Source: DASTPP01 sp035762175 (GTDB lineage Bacteria; Myxococcota_A; Polyangia; Polyangiales; Polyangiaceae). Taken from it: a stretch of 29,269 nt of DNA. A program made the translations under genes and the position numbers. The notes beneath the pieces are model-generated. The model had not been told where the DNA came from. It did not search any database and saw nothing but the letters and a program-made list of their open reading frames with translations. The stretch lies in assembly GCA_035762175.1 (NCBI GenBank), contig DASTPP010000301.1:1-29269 (forward strand). The letters are read 5' to 3'. Shown here in pieces: positions 7,342-15,472 of the stretch (position 1 is its first letter; every line of letters begins with the position of its first letter).

Positions 7342-8612
7342 ACACGCTTCTATCTTTGCTGCAGGGCAAGCTGTCGACCGCGTACCGCATCTGGACGGCG
7401 GCCGGCCCGGCGCTCGCGATCGTGGCCTACGTCGCCGTGGGCTTCGTCGTCTACGCGATCCAGAACGCGGTGCGCGGCCGCCGCTTCCACGACGAAGAGA
7501 TGGACGGGCGCGGCATCGGCGGCCTGACGACCGCGCGCGCCCGGCACTTCTTCGCCTGGCTGATGCGCCCCTTCTGGAAGGGCGTGGTCGCCGCCGAGAT
7601 CCCCCCGAACGCCATCACCACGCTCTCGGTGGGCCTCGCCTTCAGCGCCGGCATCGCCGTCGCGGCGGGGCGCTTCGCGCTCGGCGGCTGGCTCTACGTC
7701 TCGGCCGGGGCGCTCGACTTCCTCGACGGGCGCGTCGCGCGCGAGACCAACCGCACCAGCCTCGGCGGCGCCGCGCTCGACTCGATCGTCGACCGCTACT
7801 GCGAGGCGGCCGTCATCGTCGGGCTCGCCTGGTACTACCGCCACACCTGGGTGCTCTTCGCCTGCCTGCTCGCCCTGACCGGCTCGATGCTCGTGCCCTA
7901 CGTGCGGGCGCGCGGCGAGGCGCTCGGCGCGAAGATGAAGGACGTCGGCTTCATGCAGCGGCCCGAGCGCATCGTCGTGCTCGGCGCCACGGTGGCGCTC
8001 AGCCCCGTCCTCGAGGCGATCTTGGTGCCGACCGACCCGCACCCGCCGCACCGCATCGCCGTCGTCGGCATCGCCCTCATCGCCGTCACCTCGCACGTGA
8101 CCACCATCCAGCGCGCGCTGCACCTGCTGCGCTCGCTCGGCGGCGGCTTCGGCGCCGGGTCCCGCGGCAGCCTGCCGCGCAGCGTGGCCGTCAGCTTCCT
8201 CGCGACGTCGGCCGACTTCGCCACGGTCTACCTGCTGGTCAACTGGGGCCAGGCCTCGGCGCCGCTCGCGACGGCGCTCGGCTGCGCCGTCGGCGGCGTC
8301 ATCGCCTTCGTGCTCTCGCGCAACTGGGCCTTCGCCTCCGAGTCGAGCGCGCGCGGCCGCGAGGCCCTGCGCTTCGCCTTCGTCTCGGGCTCGAGCGCCC
8401 TCTTGAACGCGGGCGGCGTCGCCGTCGTCCTGCTCCTGCCGCGCGCCGACTACCGCGTCGCGTGGGCCGTCGCCCGCGCCGTCATCTTCGCCACGTGGAA
8501 CTACCCCCTCCTGCGCGACTACGTCTTCGCGCCGCCCGTCCACGCCCCGCCCGAGTCCGACCCCGCGCCCGGCTCGCGCAAGCTCGGCGAGCTCAATGCA
8601 ACCAGGGTTTGA
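7338..8612 (+). CDS. CDP-alcohol phosphotransferase (probable phosphatidylinositol-phosphate synthase) fused to a GtrA-like domain
   Basis: 424 residues, starting at GTG 7338 whose GTGA overlaps the previous stop. The N-terminal half has a membrane anchor (~22-43), PNAITTLS (90-97) and a complete CDP-alcohol phosphotransferase signature: DFLDGRVAR (127-135), then Gly144, Asp148 and Asp152 (DxxDGxxAR-x8-GxxxDxxxD). These residues bind two metal ions and CDP-lipid. With inositol phosphate synthase next door the likely acceptor is inositol-1-phosphate, giving phosphatidylinositol phosphate. Residues ~280-397 form a GtrA-family four-helix domain (SVAVSFLATSADFATVYLLV, LSRNWAF, YPLLRDYVF). GtrA proteins are linked to flipping or handling of polyprenyl-linked sugars. 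The fusion suggests the product is handed to a flippase-like module; that is inference. The short C-terminal tail overlaps the next gene by 17 bp. Confidence 0.88.
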   Translation: MNTLLSLLQGKLSTAYRIWTAAGPALAIVAYVAVGFVVYAIQNAVRGRRFHDEEMDGRGIGGLTTARARHFFAWLMRPFWKGVVAAEIPPNAITTLSVGLAFSAGIAVAAGRFALGGWLYVSAGALDFLDGRVARETNRTSLGGAALDSIVDRYCEAAVIVGLAWYYRHTWVLFACLLALTGSMLVPYVRARGEALGAKMKDVGFMQRPERIVVLGATVALSPVLEAILVPTDPHPPHRIAVVGIALIAVTSHVTTIQRALHLLRSLGGGFGAGSRGSLPRSVAVSFLATSADFATVYLLVNWGQASAPLATALGCAVGGVIAFVLSRNWAFASESSARGREALRFAFVSGSSALLNAGGVAVVLLLPRADYRVAWAVARAVIFATWNYPLLRDYVFAPPVHAPPESDPAPGSRKLGELNATRV

Positions 8613-11517
8613 GCCCGACCTCGAGCTCGAGCCCAAGTTCGGGCGCGTCACCCGCGCGCTCCGGGCGGCGCTCGCCTTCGTCGCCCTCACCTGCTTCCGG
8701 CGCCCGAAGCTCGTCGCCCTCGCCCTCGCCGGCCTGAGCGCCCTCGCGTTCTGGCAGATGCGGCGGCTGACGCTCGACCCCGACGTCGCGCAGCTCTTGC
8801 CGCCCTGGTACCAGAGCGTGCGCGACGTCGAGCGCCTGCGCGAGCGCTTCGGCGGCGTCGGCTACGTGGTCTTGCTCGTCGAGGGCGGCTCGGTCGAGTC
8901 GCGGCGCAAGTTCGCCGACGAGGTCGCCCCCGCGCTCGAGAAGCTGCCCTCGGTCAAGTTCGTCGACCACCGCACCCCGGTCGAGTTCTTCGAGGACCGC
9001 GGCCTCTACTTCGCCGACCTGCCCGACCTCGAGACGATTCGCGACCGGCTCAAGGCGCGGCAGGCCTGGCAGATCGACCACAGCTTTCTCGACCTCGACG
9101 ACGAGCCGCCGCCGCCGGTCGACTTCGCCGACGTCGAGTCGAAGTACAAGGCCCGCTACGAAGGCTTCGGCTCGGGCAAGGGCCGCCCGAAGCAGGGCTA
9201 CCACGAGGACGAGGCGGGCACGAAGCTCGCCGTCTTCGTGCGCCCGACCAAGCTCGCGTCCGACCTCACCTTCGCCCGCGAGGTCGTCGCCGACGTCGAG
9301 CGCGCGCTCGCCGAGGTGCGCCCCTCCGCCTACGCGCCCGACCTCAAGGTGCAGCTCACGGGCCGCTACAAGAAGCGCGTCGACCTGCAGGCGCTGCTCG
9401 GGCGCGACCTCGCCTTCACCTCCGCGCTCGCGCTCTTCCTCGTCGTCGGGTGGGTGGCGCTGCACTTCCGCCGCGCCCTCGCCGTCGTCCTGGTGCTCGC
9501 CCCGCTCTACGTCGGCCTCACCTTCGCCTACGGCCTCGCCGGCGCCCTCTTCGGCACGCTCAACGTGCTGACCGCCTTCGTCGGCGCCATCCTCGCGGGC
9601 ATCGGCATCGACAACGGCATCCACATGTTCGGCCGCTTCGAAGAAGAGCGGCGCGCCGGGCAGACCGAGATCGAGGCCGTCAAGTGCGCCTTCCGCGAGG
9701 CGGGCCGCATCTCGCTCGCCGCCGCCCTCACCACGGCCTCGGCCTTCGGCGCCCTGGTGTGGACGGACTTCCGCGCCTTCCGCGAGTTCGGCGTCCTCGC
9801 CGCGCTCGGCATGATGTGCGTGCTCTTCTCGTACTTCACGCTCCTGCCGGCCATGCTCGGCCTGCTCTCGCGCTACGCGCCGCGCCTGTCGCGCGCCGGC
9901 GGCGGCCTCGAGCTGCCCGGCGTCGCGCCGATGCGCAAGCACGCGCCCGCCATCTTCTGGGCCCTCGCCGCCTTCGGCGTCCTCGCCGCCGGGCGCATGG
10001 GCTCGGCCCGCTTCAACGCCGACTTCGCCCGCCTCGACGACGCCGACGTGCCGAGCTTCAAGCTCGACAAAGAGGTGAACGCCCTGCTCGGCCGCTCGCA
10101 GACGCCCATGGTCGTGCTCGCCGAGAGCGAGGCCGACGCGCGCGAGACCGCGCAGGCGGTGCGCGACCAGATGAAGGCGCTCGGGCCCGAGGCCACGGTC
10201 GGCCAGGTCGCCGCCTACGGCGACCTCCTGCCCGAGGGCCAGGCCGACAAGGCCCCCGTCTTGCGCGAGATCGCGAAAATTACCTCGCGCATCGACCTCG
10301 ACAAGCTCGACCCGGCGACGCGCGACCGCGTCACGCGCCTCGAGACCATGGCCCGCGCCGCCCCCTTCGGCCCGGCCGACCTGCCGGCGTCGCTGCGCAG
10401 CGTCTTCGAGCCCAAGCCCGGCTCGGGGCCGGCGCACTTCGTCTTGCTCTACCCGACGGTGAGCATGAGCGAGGCGAACGCGACCAAGCGCCTCGCCGCC
10501 CAGCTTCGCCAGATCGCGCTGCCCTCGGGCCGGGCCGCGCGCGCCGCCGGCGAGCCCATGATTCTCGCCGACATCTTGCTCACCGTCGAGCGCGACGCCC
10601 CGCGCATTCTCGCCCTCACCGCCACGCTCGTCTTGCTCGTGCTCCGGCTCACCCTCGGCAAGACGCGGCTCGCGCTCTTGGCCCTCTCGCCCGCGATCGT
10701 CACGCTCGCCGTGACCGCGGGCCTGATGTCGACCTTCAAGGTCGAGCTGAACTACCTGAACATGATCATCTTGCCGATCTTGCTCGGCATCGGCGTCGAC
10801 GACGGGGCCCACTTCGTCGCGCGCGTCGAGCTCGGCGAGTCGCTCGAGGCCGTCTGGCGGCACACGGGCTGGGACGTAACCGGCGCCATCTTGACCGACG
10901 TCTTCGGCTTCGGCGTGCTCGCGCTCGCCTCGCACCCCGGCCTCGTCAGCGTCGGCCAGCTCGCGCTGCTCGGCCTCGCGGTCAACTTCGTCGCCTGCAT
11001 CGTCGCCCTGCCCTGCCTCATCGCCTTCCTGCCCCTCGTCGGCCCCGACCGCCCCCGCTGGTCGGCCGCGAAGTGGGTCTCGACCGTCGCCGGCGCCGGC
11101 CTGAGCCCCCTCGCCCCCGGCACCGTCGGCGCCCTCGTCGCGCTGCCGCTGGCCTGGGCCATGCGGGGCCTGCCGCTCGGCACGAAGTTCGGCGTCTGCG
11201 CCCTCTTGACCGCCCTGGCCACTTGGTTCGTCGGCGGCTACCTGCGCGAGGGCGGCGTGCGCCACGACCCCCAAGAGGTCGTCGTCGACGAGACGGTCGG
11301 CTGCCTCATCACCCTCTGCGCCCTGCCCTTCGAGCCGCTCTGGGTCTTTCTGGGCTTCGTCGCCTTCCGCTTCTTCGACATCCGCAAGCCCGGGCCCATT
11401 CGCCGCGCGGGCGACCTGCCGGGCGCCCCCGGCGTCATGGCCGACGACGTGCTCGCCGGCGTCGTCGCCGCGCTCGTGCTCGTCGGGCTGCGCGCGCTCG
11501 CGTCGCTCTCGGCCTGA
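8596..11517 (+). CDS. RND/MMPL lipid exporter fused to a PgpA-type lipid phosphatase
   Basis: 973 residues. Residues ~35-815 are an RND/MMPL transporter of the hopanoid/lipid-exporter kind. TM1 is at ~37-54, a periplasmic loop at ~60-265, then five helices at ~271-425 with GIGIDNGIH (335-343). TM7 is at ~450-468, a second loop follows, then five helices at ~670-815 with GIGVDDGAH (731-739). The acidic pairs in these motifs are the usual proton-relay positions. Residues ~826-973 are a phosphatidylglycerophosphatase A domain: AGLSPLAPGTVGALVALPL (834-852), DPQEVVVDETVG (891-902), FRFFDIRKPGPI (924-935) and GVMADDVLAG (946-955), with the metal-binding acidic residues intact. PgpA removes the head-group phosphate from phosphatidylglycerophosphate; here phosphatidylinositol phosphate is the more logical substrate. 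Last gene of the operon, convergent with the DUF362 gene 92 bp away. Confidence 0.9.
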   Translation: MQPGFEPDLELEPKFGRVTRALRAALAFVALTCFRRPKLVALALAGLSALAFWQMRRLTLDPDVAQLLPPWYQSVRDVERLRERFGGVGYVVLLVEGGSVESRRKFADEVAPALEKLPSVKFVDHRTPVEFFEDRGLYFADLPDLETIRDRLKARQAWQIDHSFLDLDDEPPPPVDFADVESKYKARYEGFGSGKGRPKQGYHEDEAGTKLAVFVRPTKLASDLTFAREVVADVERALAEVRPSAYAPDLKVQLTGRYKKRVDLQALLGRDLAFTSALALFLVVGWVALHFRRALAVVLVLAPLYVGLTFAYGLAGALFGTLNVLTAFVGAILAGIGIDNGIHMFGRFEEERRAGQTEIEAVKCAFREAGRISLAAALTTASAFGALVWTDFRAFREFGVLAALGMMCVLFSYFTLLPAMLGLLSRYAPRLSRAGGGLELPGVAPMRKHAPAIFWALAAFGVLAAGRMGSARFNADFARLDDADVPSFKLDKEVNALLGRSQTPMVVLAESEADARETAQAVRDQMKALGPEATVGQVAAYGDLLPEGQADKAPVLREIAKITSRIDLDKLDPATRDRVTRLETMARAAPFGPADLPASLRSVFEPKPGSGPAHFVLLYPTVSMSEANATKRLAAQLRQIALPSGRAARAAGEPMILADILLTVERDAPRILALTATLVLLVLRLTLGKTRLALLALSPAIVTLAVTAGLMSTFKVELNYLNMIILPILLGIGVDDGAHFVARVELGESLEAVWRHTGWDVTGAILTDVFGFGVLALASHPGLVSVGQLALLGLAVNFVACIVALPCLIAFLPLVGPDRPRWSAAKWVSTVAGAGLSPLAPGTVGALVALPLAWAMRGLPLGTKFGVCALLTALATWFVGGYLREGGVRHDPQEVVVDETVGCLITLCALPFEPLWVFLGFVAFRFFDIRKPGPIRRAGDLPGAPGVMADDVLAGVVAALVLVGLRALASLSA

Positions 11518-11609
11518 CCCGCGCGGCAGGCGCCCCCGCGCGCGTCGCTCGCCGCCTGACGCCCCCCGCCGCGCGCGCCAGGCCGCCCCCCGCCGCGGCG
11601 GCCCCGCCC

Positions 11610-12911
11610 TCAGCCCTGCCCGTACGTCGTCTGCTCGATGGCGCGGCGGCGCTTGCGCGTCTGCACCTCGGGCGACTCGGCGACGGCCATGCCGAGCAGG
11701 CGCATGCCCTCGAGGAAGTGCCCGACGCCCATGCGCACGAGCTCGGCGTTCGACTCGCCGACGTCGGGGTAGCCCCGCCCCTCGCCGTCGGTCGGCACGC
11801 GGCCCCAGTTGGCGAAGAGCCGGCCCCACTCGCTCGAGAGCGCCTTCTGGATGTGGCGCTTGCCGTAGAAGGGGTACCAGAACATGTCGTGGTAGCCGAC
11901 CGAGGCGACGTACGCCCAGGGCGCGAGCCAGGTCTTGAGCGACCACTCGACCGGCTTCTTCAGCGGCCCCCAGTAGATGCGGTGCTGGTTCTTCGAGGCG
12001 AAGGTCATCTGCTTGAAGGGGCCGTCGAAGTTCCAGTTCTGGTCGGCCGCGTCGCGGTCGCCGACGATCTCGATGTCGCGCACGTCGCCGCAGCCGAGGC
12101 CGAGGTCGTGGGCGAGGCGGACGAACTTGCAGTCGGCGAGCGGGTCGAAGCCCATCAGCTTGGCCGCGACGGCGTCGATCGCCACCTGGTCGGCCGAGGC
12201 GAGCAGCACGTTCTTGACGTGCGGCACCATGCAGCGCGGGCCCGGGCCGTCGCCGGCGAAGGTGCCGTCCATCACGGCGAAGACGCCGCGGTGGATCTTC
12301 TTCTGGATCATCAGGAGGTCGACGAGCGTCTCGTGGATGACCGGGTGCGTCCAGTGCCGGTGCTCGTTCAAGAGCCCGCCAAAGGCGTTCTTCATCGCGC
12401 CCGTCGTGGTCGTGAAGACGTGCGTCTTGACCGTGGGCAGGTGCACGATGTTCTCGCCCAAGAAGCGCTTGGGGATCGAGAACCCCTTCGGGTACACCTC
12501 GTTCAAACAGAGGAACTTCTTCGTCAGGTCGCCGACCGCGTCGCGCACGTCGACCCACTCTTCGCCCTCGTAGAGGTGCACGTTGCGCAGGCCGTGCGCC
12601 CGCACCACGTCGATCTGCTTGTTCTCGCGCTCGCCGAGGTGCGCGTCGATCACCACCGTGCGGTTGTGGCAGGCGTGAATCAGGTCTTGCGAGTAGCCGT
12701 CGCGCTTCATCGCGCGAATGACGCCCTCGAGCTGCCACGGCGTCGTCGACGAGGCGGGGTAGAAGAAGTGCCACGAGATGTTGACCTTGAGCGCCGTGTC
12801 GGCCGACTTGTCGACGACCTCTTGGTAGCCGGCCAGGTTCATCAGGCGGTGGTAGTCTTCGAGCACCGTCGCGGGGGAGGTGCGCAAAATGGCAACGCGC
12901 GATCGAGTCAT
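11610..12911 (-). CDS. DUF362 domain protein
   Basis: 433 residues from the ATG at 12911 (an in-frame GTG lies two codons further upstream at 12917). The pattern is that of DUF362 proteins: ALKVNISWHFFYPASSTTPWQ near the N-terminus, IVHLPTVKTHVFTTTTGAMKNAFGGL in the middle, and VLLASADQVAIDAVAAKLMGFDPL. There are no CxxCxxCxxxC clusters, so it lacks the ferredoxin domain found in many family members. The biochemical role of this version is unknown; some family members are linked to Fe-S or iron chemistry. No signal peptide is visible. Two copies of a GGAGATTTCGCGC-containing repeat lie just upstream (12945-12998). It converges on the inositol operon and probably does not belong to it. Confidence 0.85.
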   Translation of the reverse strand: MTRSRVAILRTSPATVLEDYHRLMNLAGYQEVVDKSADTALKVNISWHFFYPASSTTPWQLEGVIRAMKRDGYSQDLIHACHNRTVVIDAHLGERENKQIDVVRAHGLRNVHLYEGEEWVDVRDAVGDLTKKFLCLNEVYPKGFSIPKRFLGENIVHLPTVKTHVFTTTTGAMKNAFGGLLNEHRHWTHPVIHETLVDLLMIQKKIHRGVFAVMDGTFAGDGPGPRCMVPHVKNVLLASADQVAIDAVAAKLMGFDPLADCKFVRLAHDLGLGCGDVRDIEIVGDRDAADQNWNFDGPFKQMTFASKNQHRIYWGPLKKPVEWSLKTWLAPWAYVASVGYHDMFWYPFYGKRHIQKALSSEWGRLFANWGRVPTDGEGRGYPDVGESNAELVRMGVGHFLEGMRLLGMAVAESPEVQTRKRRRAIEQTTYGQG

Positions 12912-12944
12912 AGTCACGCTCGCTTAGCACGTTGGCGCGGGGCC

Positions 12945-12998
12945 GCCCCGGGGAGATTTCGCGCGGCCCGGGCGCGGCGCCCCGGGGAGATTTCGCGC
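12945..12998. repeat. Two direct repeats upstream of the DUF362 gene
   Basis: GCCCCGGGGAGATTTCGCGC occurs at 12945-12964 and identically at 12979-12998, a 34-bp offset. The GAGATTT core stands out in otherwise G/C-only sequence. The pair lies 28-87 bp upstream of the DUF362 start, a plausible place for operator sites. The rest of the gap up to 13240 is simple C/G-rich sequence in which I see no gene. Confidence 0.7.
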
Positions 12999-13240
12999 AG
13001 TCTCGGCCCCCCGACCCCCGGCCCGCCCCCTCTCGGGCCGCCCCCCCGCCCCGCCCGCCGGCACGGGCGGGCGCCCGCACGCGCGCCGCGGCGCAGCGCC
13101 CCTTCGTGCGCGGCCCCCACGGCGCGCCCGAGCCCGCGCTCGACCCGCCCGCGACGCCCCCGCCGTCGCGCTCGAGACCGGGCGCCGTGGGCGCGCCCGA
13201 ACGCATGAGCCCGCGCGCCCCCGCCCCGGCGGCGCCGCCG

Positions 13241-13543
13241 TCAGGGCAAGGGAGACGGGGGCGGCTTGTCCGGCGGCAGGCCGGAGCCGACGGCGAAGTG
13301 CCGACCGAAGGCCTCCGGCGGCAGTGCGTACGAGTAAAAGGCGACCTCGTCGATCTCGCCGCGGAAGCCCGAGCAGATCGACGAAGGCGAGTCGCCGATG
13401 AACGTCGTGAACTGGTCGCTCGTCGGCAACGCCCCCTGGCCGTCGCTTTGAACGCACTCGAACGAGCCGCTCGGGTCGCCCAAGCAGATCGACGCGACGA
13501 CGCCGTCGTCGCTGGCGAGCACGTAATACGGCTCGCGTGGCAC
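13241..13543 (-). pseudogene. C-terminal remnant of a LamG/concanavalin-like domain protein
   Basis: 100 residues from a GTG at 13543. The sequence FRGEIDEVAFYSYALPPEAFGRHFAVG is the characteristic last strand of LamG-like (concanavalin A-like) domains, preceded by TTFIGDS. Only about half of the usual 150-200-residue domain is present. There is no signal peptide, and the frame has no other start before it runs into the DUF885 gene. It begins 17 bp after that gene's stop. The simplest reading is a decayed remnant left by a deletion that joined it to the DUF885 gene. A short expressed protein cannot be excluded. Confidence 0.5.
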
Positions 13544-13559
13544 GAGGGGCAGCTCCGCC

Positions 13560-15377
13560 TCAGCGCCCCAGGAGCGCCCGCAGGTGCCGCGGCGGGGGCG
13601 AGCCCGAGCCGAGCAGCTTGTCGTGGTAGGCCCGCTCGGCGAAGCCCGGCTCGCCCTCGAAGAGCTTGCGGAGCTTCGCCATCTCGCGGAAGCCGTAAAA
13701 GTAGGTCGAGAGCTGCGCGCTCGTCAGCCGCGCCCGCCGCCACTTGCCGACGGCCTCGCCCTCCTCTTGGAAGGCCTCGTTCTTCATCAGCGCGAGCGCC
13801 TCTTCTTCGGTCATCGAGCCCGCGTGAATGGCATGATCGAGGACGGCGTTCGCCGCCGTGCGCAGCATCATCTTCTGCCGCATCAGGCGCACCTTCGGCC
13901 CGCCGAAGCCCTTCTCGGCCATCAGCCACTCGCCGTAGACGGCCCAGCCCTCGACGAACGCGCCGCTCGCGTAGACCGCCCGCAGCTTCGAGGGGAAGCG
14001 GTTATTGTGCATCAGCTGCAGAAAGTGCCCGGGCATCGCCTCGTGCACCGTCAGGTTGCGCAGCATCGAGCGGTTGTACTCGCGGTAGAACGACTCGACC
14101 CGCTTCGGCGACCAGCCCTTCGGCGTCGGCGCGATGGCGTAGAAGGTCTCGGGCGTCGGCTCGAGCGGCCCCGACGAGTCGCAGTACGCGATCGCGACGC
14201 CCCGGCGGTACTCGGGCATCTCGATGATCTGGCAGGGCTCGTCCGGCAGGCGCACCAGGTCGTGCGCGCGCACGAAGGCCGTCGCCTCGTCGAGCGTCTT
14301 CTTCGCCTCGGCCACGATGGTCTTGTCGGTCGGCCGGTCGTCCGACACCGCCCGGAGCACCGCCGCGACCAGCGCCTTCTTGCGCTCGGGCGTGTCGTCG
14401 GGCGGCAGGGGCTTGCCCTTCATCAGCGAGGGCCAGAGCTCTTTCGCCGTCGCCGCCATCTCGCCCTGCGTCGCCTCGAGGTGCCGCCGCGCCTCGGCCG
14501 CGAGCGCCGCCGGGTCGAGCTCGTCGTCGAGCTCGAGGCGCAACTTCTGCTCGAAGCGCCCGGCCCCGAGCCGGAAGTTGCCGTCGCTGCGCGGCAAGAG
14601 CTCTCGCTCGAGGAAGGCCTGGAACTCGCGCAGCGCCTGCGCCGCCTGGGCCGCCTTCGCCGCCGCCTCGGCCCAGCCCGGCAGCGCGCCGAACTGCCCC
14701 TTGAGCCCCGACTCGCAGAGCGCCACGAGGCCCTTCGTCTGCTCGATCGCCGTCTCGGTGTGCACCTTCGGCGGGCGCCCGAGCCTCCGCCGCGCGGCCG
14801 CCAGCACCGCCGGCGTGCCCGCGAGGCGCGAGGCGAGCGAGCGCAGCCGCTCGGCCGGCGGCGCGAACGAGCGCGCGACGAGCGGGTCGAAGCCCTCGCC
14901 GAGCAGGCCCGTGTAGTAGAGCGGGTTCAGCTCGAACTCGCGCAGCGACTCGAGCGCGAAGAGCGCGTAGCGCGCGCGGTTGCGCACGACGGCCGCGTCG
15001 ACCCGCCGCTGCGGATCGAGCTCGGCCTCGCCGACCGCGTCGAGCTCGCCCAGCACCCCCGTCCAGAACGTCTTCTCGGACGCGTCGGACGCCTCGCTCA
15101 GGTCGGGCCAGGCCCCGTCGTAGCGGTGCTCGCCCGAGATCGTCGCGAGCACCGGGTTGCGGCGCAGCGTCTCGGTCAGAAAGCGCTCGGCGAGCGCGTC
15201 GAAGCGCTGGGCCGCCGCCTCGGACGCCGAAGGGCCCGCGGGCGGCTTCGGCGCCACGGTCTCGACCCCCGGAGGCTCGGCCGCCGGCTGGGGCGCGGGC
15301 CCCGACGACGCGCAGCCCGCCCCCACGGCCGCCGCCCAGAAATACCCCCTCACCCGGCCCCGGCGCGTTCGCTTCAC
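13560..15377 (-). CDS. DUF885 family exported metallopeptidase-like protein
   Basis: 605 residues from GTG 15377, the start that places a basic n-region and hydrophobic stretch before a cysteine at position 22 (VGAGC, a weak lipobox). A Pro/Ala linker follows to ~50. The body matches DUF885: RFLTETLRRNPVLATISGEHRYD near the N-terminus, then HEAMPGH at 445-451 (the HExxxGH form of the zinc-binding motif) and VEGWAVYGEW at ~475-484, whose Glu is the likely third zinc ligand. DUF885 proteins are generally annotated as putative secreted or lipid-anchored peptidases; the substrate is unknown. The open frame extends to 15983 but the upstream part is the shadow of the DUF2378 gene. It lies 95 bp downstream of that gene on the same strand. 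Confidence 0.9.
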   Translation of the reverse strand: MKRTRRGRVRGYFWAAAVGAGCASSGPAPQPAAEPPGVETVAPKPPAGPSASEAAAQRFDALAERFLTETLRRNPVLATISGEHRYDGAWPDLSEASDASEKTFWTGVLGELDAVGEAELDPQRRVDAAVVRNRARYALFALESLREFELNPLYYTGLLGEGFDPLVARSFAPPAERLRSLASRLAGTPAVLAAARRRLGRPPKVHTETAIEQTKGLVALCESGLKGQFGALPGWAEAAAKAAQAAQALREFQAFLERELLPRSDGNFRLGAGRFEQKLRLELDDELDPAALAAEARRHLEATQGEMAATAKELWPSLMKGKPLPPDDTPERKKALVAAVLRAVSDDRPTDKTIVAEAKKTLDEATAFVRAHDLVRLPDEPCQIIEMPEYRRGVAIAYCDSSGPLEPTPETFYAIAPTPKGWSPKRVESFYREYNRSMLRNLTVHEAMPGHFLQLMHNNRFPSKLRAVYASGAFVEGWAVYGEWLMAEKGFGGPKVRLMRQKMMLRTAANAVLDHAIHAGSMTEEEALALMKNEAFQEEGEAVGKWRRARLTSAQLSTYFYGFREMAKLRKLFEGEPGFAERAYHDKLLGSGSPPPRHLRALLGR

Positions 15378-15472
15378 CGGGCCGCTTCTACCCCCGGGCC
15401 GGGCAGGCGCAAATGCCCATTCGGGCGCCCCGTCGGCAACCCCGCCCCCGCGGGCCCGACCTGAGGGCCCCC

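Noticed and set aside
8593..13929. A 1778-codon open frame on the minus strand across the inositol operon and beyond
   Set aside because: It is a shadow of the plus-strand RND gene and of the DUF362 and DUF885 genes: Arg/Glu/Gly repeats with no domain, a consequence of very high GC.
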